Assembly: GCA_029050385.1 (NCBI GenBank)
Contig: JAIDMV010000198.1
Coordinates: 1 to 8,048 of the forward strand
DNA length: 8,048 nucleotides
Direction of reading: 5' to 3'
From: Anaeroplasmataceae bacterium
GTDB lineage: Bacteria > Bacillota_I > Bacilli_A > Acholeplasmatales > Anaeroplasmataceae
Positions 1 through 6,297 of this stretch are shown piece by piece. Below the pieces are notes generated by a model that made no database searches, was not told the DNA's origin, and was given only the letters and a program-made list of their open reading frames with translations. Made by a program: the position numbers and the translations under genes. The stretch's first letter is position 1. Every line of letters starts with the position of its first letter.

Positions 1-71
1 AGCGTGAAAAAATTACCACTGCCGCTTTTTCTTTGGTTCGGCGTATTTCGGCGAAAAATATCATAAAATAA
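1..71 (+). other. Possible 3' end of an upstream gene; GC-rich tail
   Basis: The frame read from base 3 (CGT GAA AAA ATT...) is open from the window edge to a TAA at 69-71. It would give a 22-residue C-terminus starting REKITTAAFS and ending KNIIK. Frame 1 is also open, to a TAA at 64-66, and the minus strand has a short frame starting ATG at 66-64 that stays open to the edge. The coding frame is therefore not settled. The stretch is richer in G+C than the rest of the window and carries the heptamer TTCGGCG twice (37-43 and 47-53), with codons such as CGG, TCG and GCG that are scarce in the other genes. I cannot name a product. It could also be a non-coding leader for the phosphatase gene, but I see no convincing promoter in it. 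Confidence 0.25.
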
Positions 72-85
72 TCTTTGGTGATAAA

Positions 86-874
86 ATGCATATAGAGTTA
101 AAAAACACAAAAAATACAAGAAGTTTATCTGATTTGACCAATAAAAATGGTTTAAAAATCAAGAAGCATTTATTAATAAGAAGTGATGCATTAAGCAAAA
201 TAGATACATCTGATCAAAGAATTTTGAAAGAAGAATATCAATTAAAAAGAGTTATTGATTTAAGATGTGATAATGAGGTTAAGAATAATCCGGATATTGC
301 TATTCCGGATGTTGAGATTATATTAAATCCAGTTTTACCTAGCCAGCGTGTAGGTGTTACGAAAAAAGGAAATGATGAAGAGGACTTTAGAGATTTCATT
401 GAGGCTATTCACACAAATGGAGCTGATAGCTCAGTCCGTTTTATGACAAAGGTGTATCAAGAAATTGTCACTTCTGAGTTTTCAACTTTAGCCTACCAAA
501 AATTTTTAAGAATACTTTTAGAGGATGCAGGCGGAGCTACGCTTTGGCATTGTAGTGCTGGTAAGGATCGTGCTGGCTTTGCAACAATGATTTTATTATA
601 TGCATTAGATTTTGATATAAAGGATATTGTAGAAGATTATTTGAGTACGAATCTATATTATCAAGGAAACATTGAACATTTTGTGATAGAATGTGGAGAA
701 GGTTATCGTGATGTATTAAAAACGATATTTGGTGTGAGAAAAGAATATGTTGATGTGTTATTGGATAGTATAAAGTCAGTGTATGGAAGCTTTGATACTT
801 ATATAGAGAAAGGTTTATTATTTTCTAAAGAGGATAAAGAAAAGCTACAGGCTATATATTTGGAGGAAAGATAG
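86..874 (+). CDS. Tyrosine-protein phosphatase family protein (HCSAGKDR loop)
   Basis: A 262-residue cytoplasmic protein with no signal peptide or membrane segment. The active-site P-loop is H155-C156-S-A-G-K-D-R162-A-G, the CX5R signature of Cys-dependent phosphatases, with C156 as nucleophile and R162 binding phosphate. The N-terminal half has the expected family pattern: NTRSLSDL near 8-15, LLIRSDAL at 29-36 and VIDLRCDNEV at 56-65. This matches the Y_phosphatase3 group (Listeria LipA and mycobacterial MptpB are known members), which can act on phosphotyrosine and often on phosphoinositides; the KD pair inside the loop is typical of that group. Alanine follows the Arg where many PTPs have Thr or Ser. 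The start ATG is preceded by GGTGAT at 77-82, a match to the 3' half of the extended Shine-Dalgarno sequence. The gene ends 2 bp before the helicase gene, so the two are probably co-transcribed. The physiological substrate cannot be told from sequence. Confidence 0.88.
   Translation: MHIELKNTKNTRSLSDLTNKNGLKIKKHLLIRSDALSKIDTSDQRILKEEYQLKRVIDLRCDNEVKNNPDIAIPDVEIILNPVLPSQRVGVTKKGNDEEDFRDFIEAIHTNGADSSVRFMTKVYQEIVTSEFSTLAYQKFLRILLEDAGGATLWHCSAGKDRAGFATMILLYALDFDIKDIVEDYLSTNLYYQGNIEHFVIECGEGYRDVLKTIFGVRKEYVDVLLDSIKSVYGSFDTYIEKGLLFSKEDKEKLQAIYLEER
862..866 (+). promoter_or_regulatory. Ribosome binding site of the SNF2 helicase, inside the phosphatase gene
   Basis: GGAGG lies 10 bases before the ATG at 877 and within the last codons of the phosphatase gene, whose stop TAG is at 872-874. 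Ribosomes ending the phosphatase would stop almost on top of the helicase start, so translational coupling is likely. The site also fixes the helicase start. Confidence 0.8.
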
Positions 875-876
875 AT

Positions 877-3800
877 ATGCAGCTCTATGAATTATTAACT
901 GCTTACAAGCATTTATCTATTATAGAAAGAATGCTTGAAACAGAAGATAAAGATATTTCAAATTTCATAGTGGTATTTAATAAAACAATAGAGGGAAAGC
1001 TACATTATATTGTTGGAACCACAAAGGATTTTTGTAGCTATACGGGTGCTATATCTTCAAGCATAGTGTTAGATGAATCTTATACGATTGTATCTATTGA
1101 ATGTGGGTGTTTAGAACATTATCGTAAAAAACAGTGTGTTCATACAACACTTTTATACGCACTTGCTTTAAAGGAACTTTGTTCAGAGAAGTATAAGGAG
1201 CAGCTTGAGAAATATAAAAGAATCAAGCTGGCTTTAGAACAAGAGGTTATCTTAAACGATTTAGCTACAGATTTAAGAACGAATGCTTCCTATTTCAAAA
1301 AAATTCATTTGACTGCCGAAATCACAAGAGAACAAAACATTAATTTATTATCATTGCGTATTGGCTACGATAAAGAATATATAGTTAAAAGCATCTCTGA
1401 ATTTATTGATTTGATGGAGAATAAAAAATATTTTTCTTATGGTCAAAAGCTTTCTTTTGTGCATTCCTATGAAATGCTAGATGATGAATCTAAAGAGTTC
1501 TATGGCTTCCTTTTAAGCATAAGTCATGAAAATGCCTTAAAAAATATTCAAATTAGAAAGAGTCATTTTTTAAAGATTTTAGAGATTTATCATAATAGTG
1601 GAATCTATTATGCAAATGAATCTAAAAAGGCAAAATATTATCCTTTAAGTGAAATTGAAAAGATCAATATTATATTAGATGATCAGTGTTTGCATATAGA
1701 AATGCCAAAGGCTACAGAACAATTGGTTTGTGGTGTAAATAATGCTTATTTTATTGGAGAGGAACAAATCTATGTTTATCATTTCAAAAAAAGAAATGAA
1801 GCTATGATTTTTAATGCTTTATTCAAATGTAAAACCAACGCCTTATGGATAGAAGCAAATGAAACAGATTTCATTTCTAATCTTTTACCAATGATAAAAA
1901 AGGATATCGTGATAGAGGATAACTTTTATCAAAAATACCATTTACCAGAAGTAAATATTACCTCCTATTTTCATTATGAGGAAGGAGTTATTCTCAATTC
2001 TTTTAAAATTGAAGTGGAAAAGAAATATAGCAATACGCCTTATGTAAGTCAAATTCTAGATGGCTACAATAAGCTATTAGAATCCTTTGGCTTTGTAAAA
2101 GAATCTAAAGATATTTATGTTTTACCAGCAGTAGAGGATCAATATGCATTTTTAACAACAGATTTATCTGGTCTTAAAAATTATGGGGATGTTTTCTTTG
2201 ATAACTCAATCAAAAAAATAAAATTAAAAAAATCTAATCGAGTTCATATTTATGTTTCTTTTAATGTTGGTTTACTGGATTTTAAATTTGAAGGTCAAGA
2301 ATTAACCATAGAAGAAATTGAGGCTATGCTTGATGCATACCATAATAAAAAGCGATATGTCAAACTGAAAAATGATGTAATTCTTGAGGTTAAAGAAGAG
2401 GATGTAAAGGATCTTGATAATTTCTTAGAAGATTTCAATATGACAAATGAAAAGCTTTCTTCTCAAATCTCAAAGCCTATAAACTATTTATTAAAGCTTG
2501 TAGATGAATCCAGTGATCATATTCATTGTGATGAAAAGCTTTATCAGATGATTAAGCAGGTTCAAGAGTATAAGAAAAGTGATATCCTTCCAGATGAAGC
2601 CTTTTTAAAGATACTTCGTCCTTATCAGGTAGAGGCTTTTAAATGGTTAAATATGCTTGCTGAATTTGGTTTTGGTGGTATTTTGGCTGATGATATGGGA
2701 TTGGGTAAAACCTTAGAAATCATTTCGTTTATTGCCAAAGATAATCTGCATAAGCCAACTTTAATTGTTTGTCCAATGAGCTTGGTGTATAACTGGGAAA
2801 ATGAATGCCGTAAATGGAATTTAGATATTCCTGTTCATTTGATTATAGGTGGTGCCCCTGAACGTGAAGAGATTATCAAGTCTATAAACTATAAAAAGAA
2901 ATCTATTTATATTACCTCCTATGACTCCTTAAGAAGAGACATTGCAAATTATAAAAATAAATTTCGTATTATAGTTGCAGATGAAGCACAATATATAAAG
3001 AATCAAAATGCTTTGAAGTCTGCTGCCATTAAGCAGATTAATGCAGAATTGAGATTTGCATTAACTGGTACACCTATTGAGAATGGGCTTGCAGATTTAT
3101 GGAGTATCTTTGATTATTTAATGCCTGGCTATTTATCCAATTATCATCATTTTAAAACACGCTATGAAACCTTAATTATGGAAGAGGATGAAGAAACTCT
3201 AATTCAATTAAAGAAGAGAGTTCAACCTTTTATTCTAAGACGTACAAAACAGGATGTTCTTACAGAATTACCTGAGAAACTAGAAGAAGTTTATTACTGC
3301 AAAATGGAAGGGAAGCAAGAAGAACTTTATCAAACCTATGTTGAAAAAATTAAAAATGATTTACAGGAGGATGGAAATCATATCCTAGCTTTAATAACCC
3401 GTTTACGTCAAATCTGTATTTCTCCTCAATTATTTTATGAGGAAGAGGTGGCGAGTGCTAAATTAAATTTGGCACTAGAATTAATCAATAGAGCCATTTC
3501 TTCAAATCATCGAATTTTACTATTTTCACAGTTTGCAAGTGTATTTCCTATCCTAGAAGAAATGCTAGATGCAGAAGGAATATCTTATTATGAACTAGAT
3601 GGAAGTACCCCTGCTCAAAAAAGAATTGAACTTGTAGAGGATTTTAATATAAATCCATCTGTAAAGATATTTATGATATCTCTAAAGGCAGGAGGTACTG
3701 GGCTTAATTTAACTGGTGCAGATATGGTTATTCATTTAGATCCTTGGTGGAATGTTTCAGCAGAAAATCAGGCAACAGATAGAGCTTATCGTATAGGTCA

Positions 3801-3963
3801 GACAAAAAATGTCCATGTCATCAAATTGGTATGTATGAATTCTATTGAAGAAAAGGTTATGCTATTACAACATTTGAAAAGTGATTTAGCTGATCAAATT
3901 TTATTGAATCAAGGACATAAAATATCACTTTCTAAAGAGGATATTTTAGAACTAATTTCTTGA
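877..3963 (+). CDS. SWIM zinc-finger / SNF2-family ATP-dependent helicase-like protein
   Basis: A 1028-residue SNF2/Rad54-type dsDNA translocase, presumably remodelling protein-DNA complexes in the cytoplasm. A SWIM zinc finger (CxC-x8-CxH) is formed by C76, C78, C87 and H89. Residues of roughly 100-560 are a variable region like that of bacterial SNF2-associated domains. The ATPase core follows: LRPYQ at 580-584, Walker A DDMGLGKT at 605-612 with K611, the TLIVCPMSL block near 628-636, Walker B DEAQ at 702-705, and LTGTPIEN at 729-736. The second RecA lobe has LLFSQF at 881-886, DGST at 908-911, SLKAGGTGLNLTGA at 935-948, and QATDRAYRIGQ at 965-975 with the arginine fingers. All motifs are intact, so it should be an active ATPase. 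It resembles Bacillus YwqA-type proteins in layout. SNF2 proteins of this type often do not unwind DNA despite the name. The TGA stop at 3961-3963 is embedded in the -35 box of the next promoter, and no terminator follows, so read-through into the regulator gene is possible. The cellular role is unknown. Confidence 0.93.
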   Translation: MQLYELLTAYKHLSIIERMLETEDKDISNFIVVFNKTIEGKLHYIVGTTKDFCSYTGAISSSIVLDESYTIVSIECGCLEHYRKKQCVHTTLLYALALKELCSEKYKEQLEKYKRIKLALEQEVILNDLATDLRTNASYFKKIHLTAEITREQNINLLSLRIGYDKEYIVKSISEFIDLMENKKYFSYGQKLSFVHSYEMLDDESKEFYGFLLSISHENALKNIQIRKSHFLKILEIYHNSGIYYANESKKAKYYPLSEIEKINIILDDQCLHIEMPKATEQLVCGVNNAYFIGEEQIYVYHFKKRNEAMIFNALFKCKTNALWIEANETDFISNLLPMIKKDIVIEDNFYQKYHLPEVNITSYFHYEEGVILNSFKIEVEKKYSNTPYVSQILDGYNKLLESFGFVKESKDIYVLPAVEDQYAFLTTDLSGLKNYGDVFFDNSIKKIKLKKSNRVHIYVSFNVGLLDFKFEGQELTIEEIEAMLDAYHNKKRYVKLKNDVILEVKEEDVKDLDNFLEDFNMTNEKLSSQISKPINYLLKLVDESSDHIHCDEKLYQMIKQVQEYKKSDILPDEAFLKILRPYQVEAFKWLNMLAEFGFGGILADDMGLGKTLEIISFIAKDNLHKPTLIVCPMSLVYNWENECRKWNLDIPVHLIIGGAPEREEIIKSINYKKKSIYITSYDSLRRDIANYKNKFRIIVADEAQYIKNQNALKSAAIKQINAELRFALTGTPIENGLADLWSIFDYLMPGYLSNYHHFKTRYETLIMEEDEETLIQLKKRVQPFILRRTKQDVLTELPEKLEEVYYCKMEGKQEELYQTYVEKIKNDLQEDGNHILALITRLRQICISPQLFYEEEVASAKLNLALELINRAISSNHRILLFSQFASVFPILEEMLDAEGISYYELDGSTPAQKRIELVEDFNINPSVKIFMISLKAGGTGLNLTGADMVIHLDPWWNVSAENQATDRAYRIGQTKNVHVIKLVCMNSIEEKVMLLQHLKSDLADQILLNQGHKISLSKEDILELIS

Positions 3964-3987
3964 CAAATCTATAAAAAATGCTATACT
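3960..3987 (+). promoter_or_regulatory. Sigma-A-type promoter of the regulator-rubrerythrin operon
   Basis: A perfect -35 box TTGACA lies at 3960-3965 and a -10 box TATACT at 3982-3987, with a 16-bp spacer. TG at 3979-3980 makes it an extended -10 (TGCTATACT). The -35 contains the helicase stop codon TGA. Transcription should begin near 3994, inside the palindromic operator, leaving a leader of about 29 bases before the ATG at 4023. This is seen directly in sequence; activity is inferred. Confidence 0.85.
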
Positions 3988-3988
3988 A

Positions 3989-4011
3989 TTATTGAGAATA
4001 ATTCTTAATAA
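3989..4011 (+). promoter_or_regulatory. Fur/PerR-type operator palindrome
   Basis: A 23-bp inverted repeat is centred on base 4000. The left arm is TTATTGAGAAT, the right arm ATTCTTAATAA; the only mismatched pair is G3994 against T4006. The inner 15 bp (3993-4007) have the 7-1-7 layout TGAGAAT-A-ATTCTTA. They agree with the Fur consensus TGATAATNATTATCA at 12 of 14 defined positions and with the PerR consensus TTATAATNATTATAA at 11 of 14, by my count. The site begins just after the -10 box and covers the expected transcription start, a position suited to repression. The adjacent Fur-family gene is the obvious ligand, implying autoregulation. The sequence alone does not separate Fur from PerR binding. 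Confidence 0.82.
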
Positions 4012-4014
4012 GGA
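4010..4014 (+). promoter_or_regulatory. Ribosome binding site that sets the regulator start
   Basis: AAGGA at 4010-4014 overlaps the end of the operator. It is only 2 bases from the ATG at 4017 but 8 bases from the in-frame ATG at 4023, so 4023 is the better start. A third in-frame ATG at 4035 lacks a well-placed site. Confidence 0.7.
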
Positions 4015-4022
4015 AAATGATT

Positions 4023-4427
4023 ATGCTAAGAAGAATGACAACTCAAAAAAAGATAGTATATCAAGCATTAGAAGAACTTGGACATGCAAGTGTGGAATTC
4101 TTGATCGAATATTTAAGAAGCAAGAATGAGCAGATTTCTTTAGCAACGATATACCGAAATATACAGGCACTCCTTGCAGAACAAAAGATTAGAATTGTTA
4201 AATTAAAAGGAAATGATGTTTTGGAAACAGTCAAAGAAGACCATGCTCATTTCGTATGTGAGCAGTGTGGAAGTATTGAGGATATTTTTGTTGATAAGAA
4301 AGATGTACTTTCTAAGGCATCTAAAGTTTGTATACATCAAATTAAAAAATGTGATATGGCCTTTTATGGCTTATGTCAAAACTGTACTGAAAAGGGAAAG
4401 GGGAAAGAAAATGAAGTACGTTTGTAA
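4023..4427 (+). CDS. perR: Fur/PerR-family metal-dependent transcriptional repressor
   Basis: A 134-residue DNA-binding dimeric repressor of the Fur superfamily. Residues 4-60 form the winged helix (RRMTTQKKIVYQAL, then SLATIYRNIQALL as recognition region); the rest is the metal-binding dimerisation domain. The structural zinc site is two CxxC pairs, C79/C82 and C118/C121. The regulatory site, aligned by eye with Bacillus subtilis PerR (H37, D85, H91, H93, D104), maps to H21, E68, H74, H76 and D87. The small size, the HAHFVCEQCG block and the adjacent peroxidase favour PerR, but E68 is the Fur-type residue, so the symbol is provisional. Extra cysteines C103 and C110 lie before the second zinc pair. 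The gene has its own promoter and a palindrome over the transcription start, so it is probably autorepressed. Its last 17 bp overlap the rubrerythrin gene, and its basic tail (KGKGKENEVRL) is encoded by the purine-rich ribosome binding region of that gene. The in-frame ATG at 4017 is an alternative start adding two residues. Confidence 0.88.
   Translation: MLRRMTTQKKIVYQALEELGHASVEFLIEYLRSKNEQISLATIYRNIQALLAEQKIRIVKLKGNDVLETVKEDHAHFVCEQCGSIEDIFVDKKDVLSKASKVCIHQIKKCDMAFYGLCQNCTEKGKGKENEVRL
4398..4403 (+). promoter_or_regulatory. Ribosome binding site of the rubrerythrin, inside the regulator gene
   Basis: AAGGGG lies 7 bases before ATG 4411, within a purine-only run (4390-4411) that also holds a second weaker AAAGGG copy at 4391-4396. 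It fixes the rubrerythrin start at 4411 and predicts strong initiation within the 3' end of the repressor gene. Confidence 0.8.
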
Positions 4428-4950
4428 GGTATGTGGATATGTACATGAAGGACCAGAGGCTCCAGAAAAATGTCCACAATGTAAAGCTCCAAAGGAGAAG
4501 TTTGAAGAATTAAAGGAAGGATTAACTTGGGCTTGTGAGCATGTAGTTGGTGTTGCTAAGGATGTACCTGCTGATATCTTAGCAGATTTAAGAGCAAATT
4601 TCGAAGGCGAATGTTCAGAAGTAGGTATGTATTTAGCTATGGCAAGAGTTGCATACAGAGAAGGTTATCCTGAGGTTGGAATGTATTATGAAAAGGCTGC
4701 TTGGGAAGAAGCAGAGCATGCTGCTAAATTTGCAGAGCTTTTAGGAGAGGTTGTAACTCCTTCAACTAAGAAGAATCTTGAATTAAGAGCATCTGCTGAA
4801 AATGGTGCAACAGCTGGTAAGCTAGATTTAGCTACTCGTGCAAAGAAGTTAAACTTAGATGCAATTCATGATACAGTTCATGAGATGGCTAAGGATGAAG
4901 CTCGCCATGGTAGAGCATTTGAAGGCTTATTAAATAGATATTTTAAGTAA
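4411..4950 (+). CDS. rbr: Reverse rubrerythrin (NADH/rubredoxin-dependent peroxidase)
   Basis: A 179-residue cytoplasmic non-heme iron peroxidase that reduces hydrogen peroxide (and in clostridial homologues also oxygen) using electrons from NADH through rubredoxin-type partners. The domain order is the reverse of classical rubrerythrin. The N-terminal rubredoxin-like domain carries an Fe(Cys)4 site at C5, C8, C21 and C24. The four-helix ferritin-like domain occupies about 50-179, with likely di-iron ligands E67, E100 and H103 (EAEH), E130, and E163 and H166 (EARH); E94 is a further candidate. The length fits the clostridial reverse rubrerythrin family. The frame is open upstream to 4213, but an N-terminus from there would be junk overlapping the repressor; the start at 4411 has a good ribosome binding site and begins MKYVCKVCGY as homologues do. 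It is co-transcribed with the repressor (17-bp overlap), so it should be induced by peroxide or metal loss. In Clostridium acetobutylicum, PerR is known to control reverse rubrerythrins, which supports this reading. Confidence 0.95.
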   Translation: MKYVCKVCGYVHEGPEAPEKCPQCKAPKEKFEELKEGLTWACEHVVGVAKDVPADILADLRANFEGECSEVGMYLAMARVAYREGYPEVGMYYEKAAWEEAEHAAKFAELLGEVVTPSTKKNLELRASAENGATAGKLDLATRAKKLNLDAIHDTVHEMAKDEARHGRAFEGLLNRYFK

Positions 4951-4954
4951 GATG

Positions 4955-5002
4955 AAAAGGAATTAAGAACGGGAATTTGAGCGTTACTTAATTCCTTTTT
5001 TT
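4955..5002 (+). terminator. Rho-independent terminator of the regulator-rubrerythrin operon
   Basis: AAAAGGAATTAAG (4955-4967) pairs perfectly over 13 bp with CTTAATTCCTTTT (4987-4999). The stem continues inward with AACG (4968-4971) against CGTT (4982-4985) across a one-base bulge (A4986), leaving a 10-base loop. A T-run from 4996 to 5002 follows. It starts 4 bases after the rubrerythrin stop codon. Confidence 0.9.
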
Positions 5003-5041
5003 ATTTTGATATAGTTTTCCCAAACTTTTCCCATAATTTTA

Positions 5042-5050
5042 TGATATAAT
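5042..5050 (+). promoter_or_regulatory. Extended -10 promoter of the serine protease gene
   Basis: TGATATAAT at 5042-5050 is a perfect extended -10 element. No good -35 box sits 16-18 bp upstream (bases 5022-5027 read AAACTT), so the promoter probably relies on the TG extension. Transcription should start near 5057, downstream of the ATG at 5052, which argues against that ATG as the start codon. Confidence 0.68.
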
Positions 5051-5062
5051 AATGTCGTTTTT

Positions 5063-5068
5063 AAGGAG
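5063..5068 (+). promoter_or_regulatory. Ribosome binding site that sets the protease start
   Basis: AAGGAG is followed by in-frame ATGs at 5070 (1 base away), 5073 (4 bases) and 5079 (10 bases). ATG 5079 has the best spacing and yields a classic short lipoprotein signal peptide; ATG 5073 is a possible alternative adding two residues. Confidence 0.68.
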
Positions 5069-5078
5069 TATGATGACG

Positions 5079-6272
5079 ATGAAATTTTGGAAAAACATTT
5101 TAATAGGTAGTATGCTTATTGGAACTTTAGGACTTGCTTCTTGTTCTAAAAAACAACCTCAAAAGGAAGAGGAAAATAATCCGCCTATTGTAGATATAGA
5201 AAATCCTACTGGTGATCAAGAAAACGACGCTGTGTATTTAAATTTGAATGTTACCTATACAAGTACTGAGCTTGAAACAGGAAGTGTAGAAGATACAGTA
5301 GAACAGATTTATGATAGTGTAGTAGCGATTGATGCCTATATGAATAATCAGCATTATGGTAGTGGTAGTGGTGTTTTATTTGGCTTTGATGAAAAGTTCA
5401 GCTATATTGCAACCTGTCATCATGTTATTGAAGGTTGTCAAGGCTTTAAGATTATTCTTTCTAATGATGAAACCTATGAAGCGAAATTGGTAGGTGGAGA
5501 TGCAGAAAGTGATATTGCTGTACTATCTGTTGAAAAATTAAATTTAAACTATGCTTCATGGTTTGAGGATACAGAAAAGCTAAGACTGGGGTCAAGTGTA
5601 ATTTGTATTGGAAATCCCCTTGGAACTCTTCCAGGCAGTGTTTCTACAGGTGTAGTTTCCTATAACAATCGTGTAGTACAAGTGGATAGCTATCATTCAA
5701 TGAAACTCATTCAAACCGATGTAGCTATTAATTCTGGAAATTCTGGTGGAGGATTATTTAATTCTGCAGGTGCTTTAATAGGTATTGTGAATGCAAAATA
5801 TTCTTCCTCAGGAATAGAGGGATTAGGCTTTGCAATCCCTGCAAATCAAGCAAGAACCATCATTGACAGCATTTTAAAAACTGCAAGATATAATGTCCAA
5901 GAAGAAACTTGGGAAACAGGATATGTAGAAGGACGTTGGGAAATTGGCTTTACTCTTGGCTATGGTGGCAATATGTTTTATAGAACAAGTATTGGCATTG
6001 CTAGTATTGCAACGAATCCAACACATTCCGATTATAATAAGCTTCAAGTAAATGACAAGTTAAATGCAATTACAATTACTTATAAGGATACTTCAAAGGA
6101 AGTTAAATCCCTTACAAGTATCACCCCTCAAACAACTCCGCTTGACAGCATTTATCAGTTTATTTATTCTGCAGGTTTATCCTTAGGGGATGTACTTATC
6201 TTTGATATTACTAGAGGAAATGAGAATATGAAAATAGAAATCTCTTTAGTTCAATATCGTTATAGTATATAG
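5079..6272 (+). CDS. HtrA/DegP-like serine protease lipoprotein with C-terminal PDZ-like domain
   Basis: A 397-residue S1C (trypsin-like) protease. The N-terminus is a lipoprotein signal: MKFWKN, a hydrophobic stretch, and the lipobox L-A-S-C with C22 as lipidated residue, so the enzyme should be anchored outside the membrane. An acidic, Pro/Asn-rich linker runs to about residue 60. The protease domain (about 70-265) has the triad H115 (TCHHVIEG), D145 (ESDIAVL) and S222 (NSGNSGGGLF), plus GNPLG near 178-182 and LGFAIPA near 249-255. Residues of about 285-390 form a PDZ-like domain, with GIASIATNP and LSLGDVLIFDITRG as the recognisable parts, though it is divergent. HtrA proteins degrade or refold misfolded envelope proteins. 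Most Gram-positive HtrA proteins use a transmembrane anchor; here a lipid anchor takes its place. Cysteines at 113 and 120 flank the catalytic His. The gene has its own promoter and terminator and is thus monocistronic. Starts at 5052 or 5073 are possible but less likely. Confidence 0.9.
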   Translation: MKFWKNILIGSMLIGTLGLASCSKKQPQKEEENNPPIVDIENPTGDQENDAVYLNLNVTYTSTELETGSVEDTVEQIYDSVVAIDAYMNNQHYGSGSGVLFGFDEKFSYIATCHHVIEGCQGFKIILSNDETYEAKLVGGDAESDIAVLSVEKLNLNYASWFEDTEKLRLGSSVICIGNPLGTLPGSVSTGVVSYNNRVVQVDSYHSMKLIQTDVAINSGNSGGGLFNSAGALIGIVNAKYSSSGIEGLGFAIPANQARTIIDSILKTARYNVQEETWETGYVEGRWEIGFTLGYGGNMFYRTSIGIASIATNPTHSDYNKLQVNDKLNAITITYKDTSKEVKSLTSITPQTTPLDSIYQFIYSAGLSLGDVLIFDITRGNENMKIEISLVQYRYSI

Positions 6273-6296
6273 GCTCTACAAAAGTAGGGCTTTTTT
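6271..6296 (+). terminator. Rho-independent terminator of the protease gene
   Basis: GCTCTAC (6273-6279) pairs with GTAGGGC (6284-6290), with one G-T pair, around the tetraloop AAAA. It is followed by six T (6291-6296). The hairpin begins on the protease stop codon TAG (6270-6272). The -35 box of the next gene begins 2 bases after the T-run. Confidence 0.85.
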
Positions 6297-6297
6297 C

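Noticed and set aside
3961..3963. TGA as a recoded Trp codon at the helicase end
   Set aside because: TGG is used for Trp throughout, SNF2 homology is complete before the stop, and the sequence after it is a clear promoter.
4213..4410. Extended N-terminus for the rubrerythrin from an upstream in-frame ATG
   Set aside because: It would read 66 residues across the repressor gene in a different frame, with no family similarity; the ribosome site and MKYVCKVCGY start point to 4411.
5052..5078. Protease start at the first ATG
   Set aside because: It lies 1 base after the -10 box and before the expected transcription start, and the AAGGAG site is downstream of it.
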